From Dehalococcoidia bacterium (GTDB lineage Bacteria > Chloroflexota > Dehalococcoidia > Dehalococcoidales > JAUVZE01): a DNA stretch of 22,601 bases. The DNA lies in the NCBI GenBank assembly GCA_004376435.1, contig SOJS01000053.1:1-22601 (forward strand), read 5' to 3'. Under the pieces are notes generated by a model, which searched no databases, was not told the DNA's origin, and saw only the letters and a list, made by a program, of their open reading frames with translations. This document shows positions 16,430-22,601 of this stretch, piece after piece. The position numbers and the translations under genes were made by a program. The first letter of the stretch is position 1; every line of letters begins with the position of its first letter.

Positions 16430-17698
16430 CTACCACTCCCATTCTAAATCTCCACAGCGAACTCTGTCACCCGGCTTAATGCCTGCCTTCTTTAAGGCTT
16501 TGCTCACCCCCAGCCTAGCCAGCTGCCCTTTCAGGTGCTGGCGCACCTGGGGGCTGGTTATCTCCATCCTGGCCATTATGCGCTCCAGCCCCGATGCCAC
16601 CACCACAAAGAGCTCTCCCTCCTTATAGACACTGACACCAGCCCCCCGCGGCTGGGGGCGGAAAATCTTCCTCGGCACCCTCCGGCCAACCTCTTTTTTC
16701 TCAGCGGCAACCTTGTCCAGCAACTCTGATGCTGCCGCCAGCAGCTCAGAAACACCCTCTCCACTGGAGGCGGAAAGGAAAAGGGCATTAACGCCAGCGC
16801 TGCCAAAGGCGTCCTTTATCTCACCCAACTTTGCCTGCACTAAGGGCAAATCAATCTTATTTACCGCCACCAGCTGTGGCTTTTGCCCCAGAGCCGAATC
16901 AAAAAGGCTCAGCTCGGCATTTACCTTTATCATATCCTCTACCGGCGATGCCGAGCTACCGTCTATTAAGTGGACAAGTATCTTGGTGCGCACAATATGG
17001 CGCAGAAAGTCGTGCCCCAGCCCCTGCCCGAGATGAGCGCCATCAATAAGTCCCGGAATCTCCGCCAGAACAAAGCTCTGCCGCCCCACCTCAGCCACGC
17101 CCAAGATAGGCTCACGGGTAGTAAAGGGGTAACTGGCTATCTTTGGTTTGGCAGCCGAAGCCGCCGCCAGCAGAGTTGACTTGCCCACATTAGGATAGCC
17201 GATAATGCCGACATCGGCAATAAGCCTTAAGTCCAGGATAATGGAGTTCTCCTCCCCCACCTCCCCCTTCTGAGCAATCTGGGGAGCTTGGTTAGAGGCG
17301 GAGGCAAAGTGGGTATTGCCCAGCCCCCCCTTTCCCCCCTTAGCCACCACCATCTGCTGCCCCGGCTTTTCTAAATCAACCAGCAGGTCATCACCGCCTA
17401 TCTGTGTCTTGCTGGAGATAGCTGTCCCCACCGGCACTGATAATATCAGGCTCTCCCCCTTTTTGCCGTGCTGGCGTTTACCCCGACCATCCCCACCATT
17501 ACCAGCCTTAAAGAGCCTCTTCTGCCTGAAGGCACGCAGGTTGGTAATGGCTGGGTCAGCTTTAACTACCACATCCCCACCATCGCCACCATCGCCACCA
17601 TCAGGACCACCAAAGGGAACAAACTTCTCCCGGCGGAAGCTTACTATGCCATCACCACCGCTCCCCGCCTTGACTACTATCTCAGCTTGATCTAACAT
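16430..17698 (-). CDS. obgE: Obg GTPase, ribosome assembly and stress
   Basis: Obg binds the 50S subunit and helps its maturation. The 422-residue protein has the glycine-rich Obg fold (1-158; for example GGPDGGDGGDGGDV at 30-43), the G domain with P-loop GYPNVGKS (167-174), FTT switch (192-194), NKID (280-283), and an OCT-type C-terminal domain (about 345-422). This three-domain layout defines the subgroup typical of Chloroflexota, actinobacteria and Firmicutes. The G3 motif reads EIPG (213-216) rather than DxPG, a conservative change. The ATG follows a weak GGG. The upstream sequence is strongly AT-rich with two overlapping TATAAT hexamers on the minus strand. Confidence 0.96.
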   Translation of the reverse strand: MLDQAEIVVKAGSGGDGIVSFRREKFVPFGGPDGGDGGDGGDVVVKADPAITNLRAFRQKRLFKAGNGGDGRGKRQHGKKGESLILSVPVGTAISSKTQIGGDDLLVDLEKPGQQMVVAKGGKGGLGNTHFASASNQAPQIAQKGEVGEENSIILDLRLIADVGIIGYPNVGKSTLLAAASAAKPKIASYPFTTREPILGVAEVGRQSFVLAEIPGLIDGAHLGQGLGHDFLRHIVRTKILVHLIDGSSASPVEDMIKVNAELSLFDSALGQKPQLVAVNKIDLPLVQAKLGEIKDAFGSAGVNALFLSASSGEGVSELLAAASELLDKVAAEKKEVGRRVPRKIFRPQPRGAGVSVYKEGELFVVVASGLERIMARMEITSPQVRQHLKGQLARLGVSKALKKAGIKPGDRVRCGDLEWEW

Positions 17699-17790
17699 CC
17701 CTATTTCTATTAAAACTATTATAATTATAAAACTGTTATATAGATATATTTAATATGATCTTTATAATTATAATACCACTCATGGCTAAA
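17699..17790. other. Strongly AT-rich strip, obgE promoter region and possible unwinding element
   Basis: From 17701 to 17770 I count 8 G or C in 70 bases, in contrast to the GC-rich surroundings. Two TATAAT hexamers on the minus strand (17718-17723 and 17724-17729) can act as the obgE -10. The composition also fits a DNA unwinding element beside dnaA. I found no canonical TTATNCACA box next to it. Confidence 0.35.
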
Positions 17791-17849
17791 GGCTACTCCG
17801 GCAGCTAGAACTGAAAGCGAAAACAGGCTCGGCGCGCTTTGAGGTTATT

Positions 17850-17887
17850 AAAAAACTTGGGGCTTATTAAAGGCTAAGCCTCAAGTT
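17850..17887 (-). terminator. Rho-independent terminator after dnaA
   Basis: On the minus strand, 13-base arms (AACTTGAGGCTTA and TAAGCCCCAAGTT, one mismatch) with an 8-base loop are followed by a run of six T, two of them in the stem. It lies about 75 bases after the dnaA stop and before obgE, so dnaA is probably transcribed alone. Confidence 0.7.
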
Positions 17888-17903
17888 ATGAACAAGTTAT
17901 GAA
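17882..17903. repeat. Tandem 11-base direct repeat
   Basis: CAAGTTATGAA occurs twice head to tail with no mismatch. The first copy, read into the second, gives TTATGAACA, one base off the general DnaA box TTATNCACA. It overlaps the arm of the dnaA terminator, so it may be incidental. Confidence 0.5.
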
Positions 17904-17962
17904 AAACTTTTTAAATCGGGCCGGTCTTAAAGGAGATATTATATAATAGTGGTAGCTTAGCG

Positions 17963-19294
17963 TTAACACCCGCTCTTTGGCTCGGCGTGTATCTTCTGCT
18001 GGATTCTTGAAATTTTACGTTGCAAATAGGGGCTACTATTTATCTCACTGGCAATCTTTTCGCAAGCGTGGCTGACTGTGGCTGGTATTTTGCCGCCGAG
18101 CGCCTGCCCAATCTGAGCCAGCGAGTAATCGGTTTCTTGGCGGATAAGATACATCACTACCTGCCGGGCGAGAGCAGTTTGCCTATCTCTTTTCTGGCTC
18201 TTCAGCTCGATGGTGGTTAGCTGGAAGCTGTTAGCCACGGCTTCTATTACTAGCTCGGGAGTGGTTGTTCCCGGTTGCTTGCCGGCGATGTCCTCAAGGG
18301 CTTGAGCGGCTATCTCTACAGTAGGCAGGGCTCTAACCAGATTAGCGTAGGCAATAACCCGGTTCAGCGAGCCCTCCAGTTCCCTTATATTCTGCTGAGC
18401 CCAGCGAGCAATAAACTCCAGCACATCTAAAGAGATGGTTACGCTCTTCTGTTTGGCTTTAGCCTGCAAAATAGCCAGACGCGTTTCAAAATCTGGTGGT
18501 TTAATATCAGCAATTAGCCCCCACTGGAAGCGGGAGCGTAACCGGTCCTGCAGTTGGGGGATGGATTTGGGGTGGCGGTTGCTGGTAATAGCAATCTGGC
18601 GATTGGCATTATGGAGCTCATCAAAGGTATAGAAAAAGCTTTCCTCGGTCTGCTCCTTACCGCCGAGGAAGTGGATGTCATCAATAAGCAGCATATCAAC
18701 ACTGCGGTACTTAGTGCGGAATTCCTCAGTTTTTCTCTCCCGAATAGCCGTGATAAATTCGTTGGTAAAGCGCTCGGCGCTAGCATAGAGCACCTGAAGG
18801 TGGTTGGCTTGTGCCACATGCCCGATGGCATGCAGTAGATGCGTCTTACCTAGCCCCACCCCGCCATAGATAAAGAGAGGATTATGGCTCCGCCCTGGGT
18901 TTTGGGCAACCTCAAGAGCGGCGGCATAAGCCAGGCGGTTGGTCCTGCCCTCAATGAAGGAAGAGAAGGTGTATTTGGGGTTGAGCCTGGAGGTGGTTGT
19001 CTGTCGGGGGGTAAAAGTTTCGTCCTCGGTGGCTGAGTTGCGGCTATTTACCTGGAAAAGGGCATTGAGGTTGCGGCCGGTAATGGCAATCAGCGTTTTT
19101 TCAATCATTGAGCGCTGGTTCTTATCTAGATATTCGGCGGCAAAGGCATTAGGTACGCCAACCACAAACTGGCTACCCCGCAAACCTAAGCCGACCGTTT
19201 TGTTCAGCCAGGTCTTGTAATTTGGCTTGCTGACCTCAAGCTGCAGCGCACCCAGAGCAGCCTCCCAGATCTCTTGTGCTGACCTGGCTTCCAC
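17963..19294 (-). CDS. dnaA: Chromosomal replication initiator DnaA with atypical DNA-reading motif
   Basis: DnaA opens the chromosomal origin. The 443-residue protein has an N-terminal helicase-loading domain (1-80), a linker, an AAA+ domain with Walker A GGVGLGKT (144-151) and Walker B LLIDDIHF (202-209), and a C-terminal helix-turn-helix domain. In the last, R369 matches E. coli R399, but the normally near-invariant GGRDHTTVIHA reads GGKIPATVSHA (400-410). The residues equal to E. coli R432, D433, H434 and T435 are therefore K, I, P and A. The reading frame can be extended to 19489, but the GTG at 19294 has AAGGGGG just upstream and gives the family's usual beginning. A terminator follows the gene. 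The neighbourhood is obgE downstream and divergent fmt upstream. Confidence 0.95.
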   Translation of the reverse strand: MEARSAQEIWEAALGALQLEVSKPNYKTWLNKTVGLGLRGSQFVVGVPNAFAAEYLDKNQRSMIEKTLIAITGRNLNALFQVNSRNSATEDETFTPRQTTTSRLNPKYTFSSFIEGRTNRLAYAAALEVAQNPGRSHNPLFIYGGVGLGKTHLLHAIGHVAQANHLQVLYASAERFTNEFITAIRERKTEEFRTKYRSVDMLLIDDIHFLGGKEQTEESFFYTFDELHNANRQIAITSNRHPKSIPQLQDRLRSRFQWGLIADIKPPDFETRLAILQAKAKQKSVTISLDVLEFIARWAQQNIRELEGSLNRVIAYANLVRALPTVEIAAQALEDIAGKQPGTTTPELVIEAVANSFQLTTIELKSQKRDRQTALARQVVMYLIRQETDYSLAQIGQALGGKIPATVSHACEKIASEINSSPYLQRKISRIQQKIHAEPKSGC

Positions 19295-19571
19295 GAATCC
19301 CCCTTTTTGAGAAGATTTAATCCTTAACTTTATTAAGTTTATATCAAAGCACCCTTTTGGGGGGTGGTTTGAGGATTTCCAGCGGACTTGATAGGGGCTT
19401 GGGGGAAGCAGCTTAAAAATTGGCGCTGATGAAAAGAATAACAGCACCCTTTTTTGATGGCAAGGTTTTTGAGGTGAGTTGGTGGGCATTTTTAATCCCT
19501 CAACACCCTTGCCTTCTCTATCAATCTTATGTTTTAGCCCAATATCAAACTTTTAGCTATAAAGTGGCTAT
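19295..19571. other. Divergent dnaA-fmt gap with repeated ACCCTT motifs
   Basis: I see no gene here; the in-frame N-terminal extension of dnaA is unlikely to be translated. GCACCCTTTT occurs at 19350-19359 and 19444-19453, and AACACCCTT at 19502-19510. The first two are each followed by a GGTTT...TTGAGG stretch, like a worn direct repeat. A small palindrome, AACTTTATTAAGTT, lies at 19326-19339 in the dnaA leader. No TTATCCACA-type DnaA box is visible on either strand. Confidence 0.4.
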
Positions 19572-19600
19572 TTGTTAGAAAAATTTTTTAATGCTAGAAT
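19572..19600 (+). promoter_or_regulatory. Promoter of fmt
   Basis: TTGTTA (19572-19577) and TAGAAT (19595-19600) are 17 bases apart, and TGC precedes the -10, giving an extended -10. It covers the ATG at 19591, which therefore cannot be the fmt start. Confidence 0.6.
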
Positions 19601-19620
19601 CTAATGTCAGGAGGCTTAAA

Positions 19621-20571
19621 TTGCGTATTGTTTTTATGGGCACCTCTGAGTTTGCCATTTCCCCGCTGGAGCACCTTGTTCTTAATCAATTTCAGGTAGT
19701 GGCTGTCTATACTCAGCCGGATAAACCAGCCGGCAGGGGGCGTTCTCTAGCCCCGCCTCCCCTGAAGAGAGCCGCCCTGAATTTAAAGCTGCCGCTAGTG
19801 CAGCCGCCTAGCTTGAAGAAGGCGGAAGCGGTGGCAAAACTGGCTAGCTTTAAGCCTGAAGTTATCGTGGTGGCTGCCTTTGGCCAGCTGCTACCGCCGC
19901 CGGTTTTAGACCTTCCCAAATTTGGCTGTGTTAATATTCACCCCTCCCTGCTACCCAGATTTAGGGGCGCCTCACCGGTGGCGGCGGCTATTCTGGCTGG
20001 TGATGAGTTTAGCGGGGTGAGCATTATGAAGATGGATAGGGGTCTGGACACCGGTCCGGTACTGGCTCAAGCCCAGATTCCCGTTTCAGATTGGGATACC
20101 ACCGGCTCGCTTACCGCCAAGCTGTCCTTAGTAGCCGCCGGCATGCTTCAGGAGGTTTTAATCCGCCTGGCAGGAGGAGAGCTTACTCCCCAGCCCCAGA
20201 AAGAAGCTGAGGCTACCTACTGCGGTCTGGTCGCCAAAGAAGAAGGGGAGATTGACTGGCATCTGCCGGCGATAGAAATCTGGCGACGAATACGCGCCTT
20301 CCAACCCTGGCCAGGCTGTTACCTTGTCTGGCAGGGAAAGCGGCTTAAGGTTATTGAGGCAGTGCCTGTGCTTGGGGAAGAAAGTCCCCCGCCGGGGCGG
20401 GTGGTCGCCCTGCCTGCTGGGGGGAAGTCGGGGGCGGCATTTGGCGTCGGCACCGGGGATGGAATTTTAGGGATATTGAAGGTGCAGCTGGAGGGGAAGC
20501 GGGTGATGTCGGCGGCGGAGTTTTTGCGGGGTCAGCGCCAGTTCCTCAGCGCCATGCTCAAGTTGAGTTAA
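19621..20571 (+). CDS. fmt: Methionyl-tRNA formyltransferase
   Basis: Fmt formylates initiator Met-tRNA using 10-formyltetrahydrofolate. The 316-residue protein begins LRIVFMGTSEFA, typical for the family. It has the folate-binding GRGRSLAPPPLK loop, the catalytic set N105 and H107 in NIHPSLLPRFRG, and D143 in GLDTGPVL. The C-terminal OB-like tRNA-binding domain includes WRRIRAFQPWPGC. A reading from ATG 19591 adds ten residues but starts inside the promoter. The TTG at 19621 has AGGAGG at six bases and is the better start. The gene is divergent from dnaA and about 130 bases upstream of mazG. Confidence 0.95.
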   Translation: MRIVFMGTSEFAISPLEHLVLNQFQVVAVYTQPDKPAGRGRSLAPPPLKRAALNLKLPLVQPPSLKKAEAVAKLASFKPEVIVVAAFGQLLPPPVLDLPKFGCVNIHPSLLPRFRGASPVAAAILAGDEFSGVSIMKMDRGLDTGPVLAQAQIPVSDWDTTGSLTAKLSLVAAGMLQEVLIRLAGGELTPQPQKEAEATYCGLVAKEEGEIDWHLPAIEIWRRIRAFQPWPGCYLVWQGKRLKVIEAVPVLGEESPPPGRVVALPAGGKSGAAFGVGTGDGILGILKVQLEGKRVMSAAEFLRGQRQFLSAMLKLS

Positions 20572-20648
20572 GCTTGAGCTTATGTTGAAATCATAACTAG
20601 TTTGCCTCCGGGTAGTGAGTGAAGATGTTGCTCTATTTACTTTTTATG

Positions 20649-20677
20649 TTGCCTGATGTTAGACCAGCCTGTATAAT
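20649..20677 (+). promoter_or_regulatory. Promoter of mazG
   Basis: TTGCCT (20649-20654) and TATAAT (20672-20677) are 17 bases apart, 28 bases upstream of the mazG start. It could also drive the next gene. Confidence 0.6.
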
Positions 20678-20704
20678 CGGTGTGATAAGTTCAAGGAGGC
20701 TGCC

Positions 20705-21487
20705 TTGTCTTTGCCGCCGAAACTGAGCCAGTTTGATACCCTGGTGGATATTGTCGCCCGACTGAGAGCCCCTGGTGGTTGCCCCTGGGATAGAGAGCAG
20801 ACCCATTCCTCACTGCGGGAGAACCTGCTTGAGGAGTGCTATGAGGTTCTGGAGACGCTCGATGAGGAGGAATGGGACAGGCTCTGTGAAGAACTGGGCG
20901 ACCTGCTGATGCAGGTCATTCTCCATGCTCAGATTGCCGCTGAGGACGGCCAGTTTGAGCTGGCGGATGTAATCAGGGGGATTAACGCCAAGCTCATTCA
21001 CCGCCACCCCCATGTCTTCGGCTCGGTCAAGGTGAAAGATGCCGAAGAGGTGTTGCATAACTGGGAGGCATTGAAGCGGGGGGAGAGGGCGGCAGATACC
21101 TCAATACTAAGTAGCGTGCCCAAAGAGATGCCTGCCCTGGGCTATAGCCAGGCGGTTCAGCGGCGGGTGGCGCAGCTTGGCTTTGACTGGGAGGATGTTG
21201 ACGGCGTTATTGATAAGCTGGCTGAGGAGGTCAGCGAGTTTAAGAGGGCGGCTAGCCAGCAGGAGAAGGCGAGGGAGTTTGGCGACTTGCTCTTTACCCT
21301 GGCAAATATCGGTCGGCGGCTGGGGGTGGATTCGGAGGCGGCGCTCAGGGAGGCAAACCGGCGCTTCTATCGCCGCTTTGCCTGTATGGAAGAACTCTGC
21401 CGCCAGCGCGGGGTAAACCTTGGGGAGCTGTCCTTTGATGAGCAGAACACCCTGTGGGAGGAGGCGAAGAGGAAGGTAGAGGGATGA
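20705..21487 (+). CDS. mazG: MazG nucleoside triphosphate pyrophosphohydrolase
   Basis: MazG hydrolyses NTPs and dNTPs to the monophosphate and pyrophosphate, cleaning aberrant nucleotides; E. coli MazG also affects ppGpp level and toxin-mediated death. The 260-residue protein is the two-domain type. The first domain has GGCPWDREQTHSSLRENLLEE then CEELGDLLMQVILHAQ. The second has AEEVSEFKRA and REFGDLLFTLANIGRRLG, giving the EExxE/ExxD metal-binding pattern in both. The TTG start follows AGGAGG by five bases. It has its own promoter, and the next gene starts seven bases after its stop. Confidence 0.95.
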   Translation: MSLPPKLSQFDTLVDIVARLRAPGGCPWDREQTHSSLRENLLEECYEVLETLDEEEWDRLCEELGDLLMQVILHAQIAAEDGQFELADVIRGINAKLIHRHPHVFGSVKVKDAEEVLHNWEALKRGERAADTSILSSVPKEMPALGYSQAVQRRVAQLGFDWEDVDGVIDKLAEEVSEFKRAASQQEKAREFGDLLFTLANIGRRLGVDSEAALREANRRFYRRFACMEELCRQRGVNLGELSFDEQNTLWEEAKRKVEG

Positions 21488-21493
21488 ATAAGT

Positions 21494-22531
21494 ATGTTTG
21501 AAGTAGGTGATTTATTAAGCCCTAGTGCTACACTCGCTGCTATTTCTTTAGCAGTTTTTATCTTCTCCTTTCCACGTTCACTATCAATATATAAAGAAAA
21601 GAGGACAGCATTACTTGAAGCTGATGTGCCTGATCCTGTTAAAGAGCAGAGGCTATTCAAATTATTTGTATTTGGAGACGGGCTTCTGCTATTTTTTACA
21701 GGTTTAATGTCTCTAACGATGAGTATTTTGTTTATTATTTTTATGTCTCGTACTATTAACCTATATTTGGGTTCACCTTTTCTCACTGCCAGCAGAGTTC
21801 TTGGGGATTTCGGACAATTACTATTACTTTCACTAATAGTTTTGATAGTCCTTGTTCTGGCGTCTCTAGCATTGTTTACGACCGAAGTAATTGTAGGTGA
21901 GAAACGACTCCCTTTGCTTGCTAGAGTTTACGCGCGTAGTGTGTTAGGACGTAGGTCTAGTAAAGTGGAAATCGACAGTTTAGTGCCTGAGGCTAGAAGC
22001 TTATATGAAAAAGGAACATTTGGTGAATCGGTATTGTATAGTATGGCATCGTTGGAATTAGCATTAAGGAACAATTTAGACCTTCCCGAAGGCGTTGGAT
22101 TTGGAAGACTTCTTGGAACTGTTAGAGAGAAGTTGGAAGGGGTGATTTCAGTTGAGGAACTGATTGAAATTCGAAGACTAAGAAATAGTGCTGCTCATCC
22201 GTCCCCTGAGAGACAAGTTACAAAGCAAGATGCTGAGCAAGTTCTACACTTAGTTGAAAACATACTCCAAAAGTTGCAAGCGAGTTATCAAGTCATTTTG
22301 AGAGAAGTCGCTCGGGATCAATTGGATAAAATCGCCGGGCGTAATCACGAGATCGTAAACAAAGCTATCTTACTTCTGGGGCAAGAGCCTAGACCAAAGG
22401 GGAGTAAGAGATTAGCTGAGGGCAATCTCTGGCTGGTAAGAGCAGGACAATACAGGATTTCATATAGTATAGATGATGAACAGCGCCAGGTTATAGTGGT
22501 ACAAGTAACTAAGCATACCAAGCACACTTAA
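21494..22531 (+). CDS. Membrane-anchored HEPN and RelE-like toxin fusion
   Basis: I do not recognise this as a named gene. The N-terminal 135 residues have three or four hydrophobic spans (about 12-28, 55-84 and 103-130). Residues 160-265 form a helical region that ends in IRRLRNSAAH, a HEPN RNase motif (R230-N231-xxx-H235). Residues 266-340 resemble the RelE/ParE toxin fold: a helix pair, PRPKGSKRL (299-307), then WLVRAGQYRISYSIDD (R316 and R321) and a final VIVVQV strand. Both halves are families of RNA-acting toxins. Base use is unlike the neighbours: 21541-21600 has 16 GC of 60, whereas a mazG line I counted had 31 of 60. No antitoxin gene is visible before the window ends. The fold calls are by motif only. 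A single-function membrane protein with degenerate domains is the alternative. Confidence 0.7.
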   Translation: MFEVGDLLSPSATLAAISLAVFIFSFPRSLSIYKEKRTALLEADVPDPVKEQRLFKLFVFGDGLLLFFTGLMSLTMSILFIIFMSRTINLYLGSPFLTASRVLGDFGQLLLLSLIVLIVLVLASLALFTTEVIVGEKRLPLLARVYARSVLGRRSSKVEIDSLVPEARSLYEKGTFGESVLYSMASLELALRNNLDLPEGVGFGRLLGTVREKLEGVISVEELIEIRRLRNSAAHPSPERQVTKQDAEQVLHLVENILQKLQASYQVILREVARDQLDKIAGRNHEIVNKAILLLGQEPRPKGSKRLAEGNLWLVRAGQYRISYSIDDEQRQVIVVQVTKHTKHT

Positions 22532-22533
22532 AT

Positions 22534-22557
22534 TGGGGCGAGAGGGTTTGAACCTCT
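22534..22557 (-). other. tRNA T-arm-like relic
   Basis: The minus strand has stem AGAGG, loop TTCAAAC and stem CCTCT (22541-22557), matching the canonical T-loop TTCRANY, then CGCCCCA where the acceptor 3' side should be. The sequence upstream on that strand holds a strong 9-base hairpin and no D or anticodon arm that I can fold, so this is at most a 3' fragment. Such fragments mark integration sites, and it lies three bases from a foreign-looking gene. Confidence 0.3.
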
Positions 22558-22571
22558 GACTAAGGGGGTCC

Positions 22572-22592
22572 AAGAGGGGCGAAGCCCCTCTT
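22572..22592. terminator. GC-rich hairpin, likely terminator or repeat
   Basis: AAGAGGGGC, loop GAA, GCCCCTCTT form a perfect 9-base stem followed by CTTTAATTT. It lies 40 bases after the fusion gene and could end its transcript. Its core and trailing CTTCTT resemble the hairpin at 4713-4729, so it may be a copy of a dispersed palindromic repeat. Confidence 0.5.
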
Positions 22593-22601
22593 CTTTAATT
22601 T

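Noticed and set aside
17941..17952. Plus-strand TATATAAT near 17940 as a promoter
   Set aside because: It would transcribe antisense into dnaA and has no convincing -35.
19295..19489. N-terminal 65-residue extension of DnaA
   Set aside because: The added residues do not resemble DnaA, while the GTG at 19294 has a strong ribosome binding site and gives a normal beginning.
20560..20590. Inverted repeat GCTCAAG/CTTGAGC as the fmt terminator
   Set aside because: The stem is short, overlaps the stop codon region and is not followed by a T-run.
22532..22601. A complete tRNA gene on the minus strand
   Set aside because: Only the T-arm and 3' acceptor side can be drawn; the D and anticodon arms are absent and a 9-base hairpin occupies their place.

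Overview
The window looks like bacterial chromosome from the Chloroflexota, most likely a Dehalococcoidia relative. This is an inference from protein style, dense packing and gene order: dnaA, obgE, nadD, gyrB, rel and hisS lie close together, an order I recall from Dehalococcoides-type chromosomes near the replication origin. No rRNA, complete tRNA, CRISPR array, transposase or phage structural gene is visible. Base composition is moderately GC-rich except in the last gene and in one AT-rich strip at 17701-17770.

Layout from left to right. 1-3360 (minus) is dnaE, the replicative polymerase alpha subunit, cut by the window edge. 3493-4602 (minus) is a winged-helix plus multi-cluster 4Fe-4S protein. 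4846-8413 (plus) holds a Lit/DUF1461-type membrane protein, an MscS channel with a C-terminal zinc ribbon, a branched-chain aminotransferase (ilvE) and a PlsY-type acyltransferase. 8415-12286 (minus) holds a class II aldolase, lexA, rpsT and rel. 12448-15814 (plus) holds hisS and gyrB. 15811-19294 (minus) holds nadD, obgE and dnaA. 19621-22531 (plus) holds fmt, mazG and an AT-rich, apparently foreign gene encoding a membrane/HEPN/RelE-like fusion. The last 70 bases carry a tRNA T-arm-like relic and a GC-rich hairpin.

The genes are mostly housekeeping: replication initiation and elongation (dnaA, dnaE, gyrB), SOS control (lexA), stringent response (rel), ribosome and translation (rpsT, hisS, fmt, obgE), NAD (nadD), phospholipid (plsY) and nucleotide clean-up (mazG). 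Several starts are TTG or GTG with strong ribosome binding sites, and several promoters are recognisable, some of the extended -10 form TGCTATAAT.

The two most interesting points are these. First, the last gene joins a multi-span membrane region, a HEPN RNase-like domain with an RNxxxH motif, and a RelE/ParE-type toxin domain in one 345-residue protein. It looks like a membrane-anchored double-toxin defence effector that I do not recognise as a described system. Second, DnaA has lost the usual base-reading GRDHTT motif (it has GKIPAT instead), and I found no canonical DnaA boxes beside dnaA, so this lineage may use a non-standard origin sequence.
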